Shown in pieces: positions 5,102 to 8,440 of a DNA stretch of 8,440 nucleotides. Both the position numbers and the translations under genes were made by a program. Under the pieces are notes generated by a model. It made no database searches, was not told the DNA's origin, and saw nothing but the letters and a program-made list of their open reading frames with translations. How positions within the stretch are numbered: position 1 is the first letter of the stretch; the number at the start of each line of letters is the position of its first letter. Source of the DNA: an uncultured Oscillospiraceae bacterium (lineage in GTDB: Bacteria > Bacillota > Clostridia > Oscillospirales > Ruminococcaceae). The stretch spans positions 1 to 8,440 of the forward strand of contig CAKSJL010000071.1 in assembly GCA_934463345.1 (NCBI GenBank). The letters run 5' to 3'.

Positions 5102-7456
5102 TTATCCCATCATATTGGTAAGCCATGAACTTTGACTATCCATGTTTGCCAGTGCGGTTTCCATCGCATTGAACTGATTCCAGTATCTTTCCTTGCGCTT
5201 TTCATAGAGCTGATTGAGCGTTTCAAGTCTCTTTGCAATTGAATCAAGCTTATCCTGAATTGAGTTATCCTTTTCAGTACCCTTTCCGATAACACCGGCA
5301 AGTGATACAAGTGAACCAGGACTACCTGAACTTGTGCTTGCAGCTCTGTCACAAATTTTATTAAGTCTTGTAGCAAGCCTGTTATCGCCAACAAAAATTT
5401 CTTTAACTGCCTCCGCATCAGTCTGAAGTGCACTCTTGAGTTTATCTTCATCAATGCTGAGTTTGCCGTAATCAGACCACTGTGAGCTTGAATTTATACC
5501 AATATTGGAAAGCACAAGCTTTGTACCAGTATTAGTATACATTGCTGAACGCATATCACTTAAGAACGTAGAAACATCCTTATCGTTTCTGAGAAGCCCT
5601 TCCTTAGACTTTTCCTCCCAAAGCTCGATTTCCTTTTCTGACATCTGTTTTTTCTGTGCATCTGTCAGAGGAGCATAAGACTTATAGGAAGCTTCTTCAT
5701 GAGTGTACTTGTTAAGCTTTTCAATCATTTTGTTGTAATCTTCAACAAAAGCTTTAAGATTTTCAACGATCTTATCAACGTCTCTTGATGTTGACACCTG
5801 TGCTTTGGATTCAGTAGTTCCATCAGCTGTTTTTATAGTTCCATCACTGTTTTCAGCAAAAGTGCCATCATTATTGAGTTGATATGAACCAGTTGTAGAT
5901 TTCAGTGAAATATTAAGACCGTTGTATGTAAAGTCATTATTAGCTCTTTCAACAGTAACACCATTAATATTTACAACAGCGTTCTGTCCAGCCTTAACTG
6001 AGTTCTTGTCGAGACTGCCAGTAGCATTCATTGAAAAACCAAGCTTTGAAAACAGACCATTGTCATCGCCGCTAATATCAATGTCGTAACCTGTACCGGT
6101 TGATGTGGATTCAAGCTTGAATTTATCGCTAAGCTCATCATATGACATTCTGACACCAGCGTCAGCCGCATTAATCTTGTTCATTATGCCAGAAACAGTA
6201 TCAGCTGCTGTATATTCAATTTCTTTACCGTTAATAGTAAATGAATATTTTGTATCTGTGTCGCTTTCGTCACCGATGCCAAGCCTGCCTATTGTATCCG
6301 TTCTTACGAGCTGATTTGAGACAGTAGTAGTTCCCTTTGAAAAACCGATAGCTTCCATTGTATCTGCATTGGCTGAAATTGAAATATTTCTGCCTGATCC
6401 TGCAACATAAATTTTCCAGCTGCCATTGTCATTTGTAAACTGAACCGTATTGCCAAAGGCAGACTGAACCTTTTTCTGAACATTGCTCATAGATTCATTT
6501 TCAGCGATTGCAATTGATTTGGTAACACCATCAAGCGTCACATCAATACTTCCGTTTACCTTTCCGACTTCGCCAAAGGCAGTATTTACTGACGAGGATT
6601 CAGTCTGATATGTGCCGGCAATTTCGTTTCCATCCTCGTCCTTTGCAACAGCAGATTTAACTGTTCCACTAAGACCAATCATTGACATACCGGCAGATGA
6701 ACCTGAAATTTCAAACTCCGAACCGGATGTGAATTTCAGACCAACAGCATTTTCTGACTGAGTTGTATTGACATTTCCGGTATATTCATTACCATCCTTA
6801 TCATAATACTTGTTTTCATCTTTATTATATGTCAGCTCATTGCCATTGTCATCTTTATAAGTAGTTACAGTTTCTTTTTTTACAGACACTATACCGCTGC
6901 CAACTGCTGAATTTATCCTGCTGCATATCTCATCAGCTGTTGAGGCGCCCTTAAGGTCAACAGTGTGGTTTGTTCCATTTAACTTAATATCAACAGTTCT
7001 GCTGTACTCAAAGCTGTTTGACTTTGCAGTTGTCGTTGCGATTTCACCAGTTCCTACCTTAGAAGATGTAACACTTGAAGCTGTAGCAAGTCTTGCAACC
7101 TGCATTGAGAAATCACTGTCCACTGCTCCTGAACCGGCAGTAATCGTTGCTGCGGAAGAAGAACAGGAAGTTTTCATTGTGTCATACGTTGAATTAAGTC
7201 GCAGACATGACGATGAAGTCAGGTTGAAATATTTTGACTGAAAACTGTTAATATCAGAAATTACACTTCTGTATATTTCCTGTTTCCAAAGAAGCTGCTG
7301 CTTCGCCTGATTTTGCTTATCTATTTTTGTCTGAAGGCCTGAAAGCATGCTCTGAACAAGACTTTCTGTGTCAAGACCTGATACCATACCTGATATACCC
7401 TTACTGCTGTATGCAGCATTTGTATATGTACTTGATTGGCTTGTATCTATATTCAT
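5102..7456 (-). CDS. fliD: Flagellar filament cap protein FliD (HAP2), long form of 784 aa
   Basis: FliD is exported and forms the oligomeric cap at the filament tip, where it guides flagellin folding. The N-terminal D0/D1 part (20-128) begins with GISGMVSGLDTESLVQSML, and the C-terminal part (about 490-784) ends with RKERYWNQFNAMETALANMDSQSSWL, the family coiled coil. Between them lie three related segments at about 153-265, 301-377 and 403-480. Each has a short NG/DG beta start, a helix, and an ending like GFSxGT. They probably form repeated outer D2/D3-type domains of flagellin_IN character and account for the extra length over a typical FliD of about 450-700 aa. Three DxDGNE-like loops lie at 202-207, 219-224 and 273-278. 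The ATG at 7456 has AAGGAGG (7471-7465). It sits between a small coiled-coil gene (69 nt upstream) and fliS. Confidence 0.95.
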   Translation of the reverse strand: MNIDTSQSSTYTNAAYSSKGISGMVSGLDTESLVQSMLSGLQTKIDKQNQAKQQLLWKQEIYRSVISDINSFQSKYFNLTSSSCLRLNSTYDTMKTSCSSSAATITAGSGAVDSDFSMQVARLATASSVTSSKVGTGEIATTTAKSNSFEYSRTVDIKLNGTNHTVDLKGASTADEICSRINSAVGSGIVSVKKETVTTYKDDNGNELTYNKDENKYYDKDGNEYTGNVNTTQSENAVGLKFTSGSEFEISGSSAGMSMIGLSGTVKSAVAKDEDGNEIAGTYQTESSSVNTAFGEVGKVNGSIDVTLDGVTKSIAIAENESMSNVQKKVQSAFGNTVQFTNDNGSWKIYVAGSGRNISISANADTMEAIGFSKGTTTVSNQLVRTDTIGRLGIGDESDTDTKYSFTINGKEIEYTAADTVSGIMNKINAADAGVRMSYDELSDKFKLESTSTGTGYDIDISGDDNGLFSKLGFSMNATGSLDKNSVKAGQNAVVNINGVTVERANNDFTYNGLNISLKSTTGSYQLNNDGTFAENSDGTIKTADGTTESKAQVSTSRDVDKIVENLKAFVEDYNKMIEKLNKYTHEEASYKSYAPLTDAQKKQMSEKEIELWEEKSKEGLLRNDKDVSTFLSDMRSAMYTNTGTKLVLSNIGINSSSQWSDYGKLSIDEDKLKSALQTDAEAVKEIFVGDNRLATRLNKICDRAASTSSGSPGSLVSLAGVIGKGTEKDNSIQDKLDSIAKRLETLNQLYEKRKERYWNQFNAMETALANMDSQSSWLTNMMG

Positions 7457-7525
7457 GGTGACATCCTCCTTATTTTTAAATTAACCTTTGTAATATATAT
7501 CGTATGGAAAATAAAAAAATAAAGT

Positions 7526-7993
7526 CTAAATTCTTTTTTTATTCTCTGGAATAAAAATTTTTCCGCTCGGCATACCAACGCTGGCATATTTCGCTGCCTT
7601 GGCATTCTGTCCGGAATTATTCTTTTTAATTTTGTCAACAAGTTCATTCTTTAGAAGTTCAATACGTTCCTTTATCTCTGGATCAAGCGCCGAAACTCTG
7701 AAAGCCATACTATTGAACTGCTGACGAAGGTCAAACACCTCCACGAATTCCTCCGGAAGCATTTCTCTTTCACAATTGTTCTTATAAGCTGAAATCAGCT
7801 CATCATTATTAGTACACTCATTTTTTATAAAGGTGTCATGAACAGTTATTTCCTCAGATATTCTTTTTCGTTTTTCTGTCAGCATAAGAATATCGTCAAC
7901 CGGACAATCAAGCAGTTTTCGTGTCAAATCTTCGTATTTCTGCATAAGAATGTTTATTTTCTTTTGACGTTCTATTATCAGATCAGTTTCCAT
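7526..7993 (-). CDS. Small coiled-coil protein upstream of fliD, possible FlgN/FliT-like chaperone
   Basis: I cannot name this 155-aa protein with certainty. It is soluble, with no signal or membrane segment. Residues about 1-130 are charged and heptad-like (RQKKINILMQKYEDLTRKLL, LTEKRKRISEEITVHDTFIKN, DPEIKERIELLKNELVDKIKK), consistent with a helical hairpin. The tail NNSGQNAKAAKYASVGMPSGKIFIP is Gly/Ser/Ala-rich and probably disordered. Size, helical build and position as first gene before fliD-fliS fit a FlgN/FliT-like export chaperone for hook-associated proteins; that is inference from context and shape. The ATG at 7993 has GGAGG 7 nt upstream. It ends with TAG 69 nt before fliD. I found no convincing promoter for it on the minus strand between 7994 and 8107. 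Confidence 0.8.
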   Translation of the reverse strand: METDLIIERQKKINILMQKYEDLTRKLLDCPVDDILMLTEKRKRISEEITVHDTFIKNECTNNDELISAYKNNCEREMLPEEFVEVFDLRQQFNSMAFRVSALDPEIKERIELLKNELVDKIKKNNSGQNAKAAKYASVGMPSGKIFIPENKKRI

Positions 7994-8012
7994 TAAAAAA
8001 CCTCCATTAAAA

Positions 8013-8041
8013 TTGCAATTTCACAAAAAATATGTTATAAT
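8013..8041 (+). promoter_or_regulatory. Sigma-A promoter of the rightward partial gene
   Basis: TTGCAA (8013-8018), a 17-nt spacer and a perfect TATAAT (8036-8041) with an extended TGn (8033-8035). The expected start is near 8048, giving a leader of about 60 nt that contains the palindrome at 8052-8067 and the ribosome binding site AAGGGG (8093-8098). Confidence 0.78.
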
Positions 8042-8051
8042 TAAATAACTT

Positions 8052-8067
8052 CCGGATAATTATCCGG
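8052..8067. promoter_or_regulatory. Perfect 16-bp palindrome, candidate operator
   Basis: CCGGATAATTATCCGG is a perfect palindrome with no spacer, placed 10 nt after the -10 hexamer of the rightward promoter, that is at about +4 to +20. It has no loop or T-tail, so it is a poor terminator. Its position in the divergent region between a flagellar operon and the rightward gene suits a binding site for a dimeric repressor, which is inference. Confidence 0.45.
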
Positions 8068-8107
8068 CTGCTGTTTTAAAAAATAGTACTTTAAGGGGTA
8101 ATTGTGT

Positions 8108-8440
8108 ATGTTTCCATCAAATTGCAAGGCAATTTTAAAAACACTTGACGATAGCATAGTTGAATACGGGCAGGTTTCGGTTTCTCTGAAAGAAAGATTT
8201 GCCGAATTTTCTTCTCAGTTTGTACCGCTTCTGAAAATTGGAACGGACGCCAAAATCACATGTATTGAGGACAATACGTCAACACATATCATTACAGGTC
8301 AGGTCTATCTTTCATCAAAAAATTTACTGAGACTTGTATCCATAAAATGCACACTAATCCCTGGCGCAGAAAATGTTCTTGAAACGCCTACCTTTTTAAG
8401 AGCCAAAATATACAAGCCAGTAATGAAAAAAGGCATATTT
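8108..8440 (+). CDS. Unrecognised protein, partial (first 111 codons)
   Basis: The frame is open from ATG 8108 to the window edge, with AAGGGG (8093-8098) 9 nt upstream and a strong promoter at 8013-8041. There is no signal peptide or membrane segment in the visible part. Residues about 15-40 look helical (DDSIVEYGQVSVSLKERFAEF). From about 42 the chain alternates short beta-like stretches: FVPLLKIGTDAKITCIED, HIITGQVYLSSKNLLRLVSIKC, FLRAKIYKPV. This layout is reminiscent of the N-terminal beta-barrel of YcgR/PilZ-type c-di-GMP effectors, which often sit beside flagellar genes. The resemblance is weak, and the diagnostic RxxxR motif would lie beyond the edge if present. The product is best left as unknown. 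Confidence 0.75.
   Translation, partial: MFPSNCKAILKTLDDSIVEYGQVSVSLKERFAEFSSQFVPLLKIGTDAKITCIEDNTSTHIITGQVYLSSKNLLRLVSIKCTLIPGAENVLETPTFLRAKIYKPVMKKGIF

Noticed and set aside
6963..7241. Plus-strand open frame of 92 codons
   Set aside because: Antisense shadow of fliD, whose N-terminal motifs are clear in the same stretch.
1..8440. CRISPR array, tRNA, rRNA, phage or toxin-antitoxin genes
   Set aside because: No regularly spaced repeats, no tRNA cloverleaf or rRNA-like stretch, and no recognisable phage or toxin-antitoxin proteins were seen.

Overview
The window looks like a piece of chromosome from a motile, low-GC Clostridia member. The gene set and protein style fit Ruminococcaceae/Oscillospiraceae, but that placement is by impression, not by search. 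AT-rich intergenic DNA, strong GGAGG-type ribosome binding sites, a CwlD-type amidase behind a sigma-E-like promoter, and flagellar fliD/fliS genes with Gram-positive features all suggest a flagellated organism that forms spores or descends from a spore former. Almost everything is read from the minus strand. The exceptions are a 47-codon small ORF (2071-2214) and a partial gene at the right edge (from 8108).

From left to right: (1) 1-985, minus: the first 328 codons of radA (branch migration/repair ATPase), whose 3' end lies outside. (2) 1016-1046: a strong 14-bp hairpin between radA and its upstream neighbour, with its T-rich tail on the plus side. (3) 1049-1783, minus: cwlD-type N-acetylmuramoyl-L-alanine amidase, preceded by a sigma-E-like promoter. 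(4) 2071-2214, plus: a divergent 47-aa unknown protein with an excellent ribosome binding site and a CATACTA-type -10. (5) 2257-2415: a non-coding MITE-like element with 15-bp perfect terminal inverted repeats and a TTTA duplication, inserted exactly at the znuB stop codon. (6) 2417-4577, minus: a metal-uptake operon read as fur/zur, znuA, znuB. It has a near-consensus sigma-A promoter at 4619-4647, but the ATPase gene znuC is absent. (7) 4652-4679: terminator of the flagellar operon. (8) 4704-7993, minus: fliS, fliD (filament cap, unusually long at 784 aa) and an upstream small coiled-coil gene that may be a FlgN/FliT-like chaperone. (9) 7994-8107: a divergent control region with a sigma-A promoter for the rightward gene and a perfect 16-bp palindrome next to its expected start. 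(10) 8108-8440, plus: the first 111 codons of an unrecognised gene.

Three functional units can be read. The flagellar unit makes the filament cap (FliD), the flagellin export chaperone (FliS) and probably another chaperone. The metal unit couples a Fur-family repressor, probably zinc-sensing, to a binding lipoprotein and a permease, and must borrow an ATPase from elsewhere. The cwlD/small-ORF divergent pair carries two sporulation-type promoter matches facing away from each other, which makes the small ORF the best candidate for an undescribed gene here. All functional calls rest on motifs read by eye; no database search was possible.
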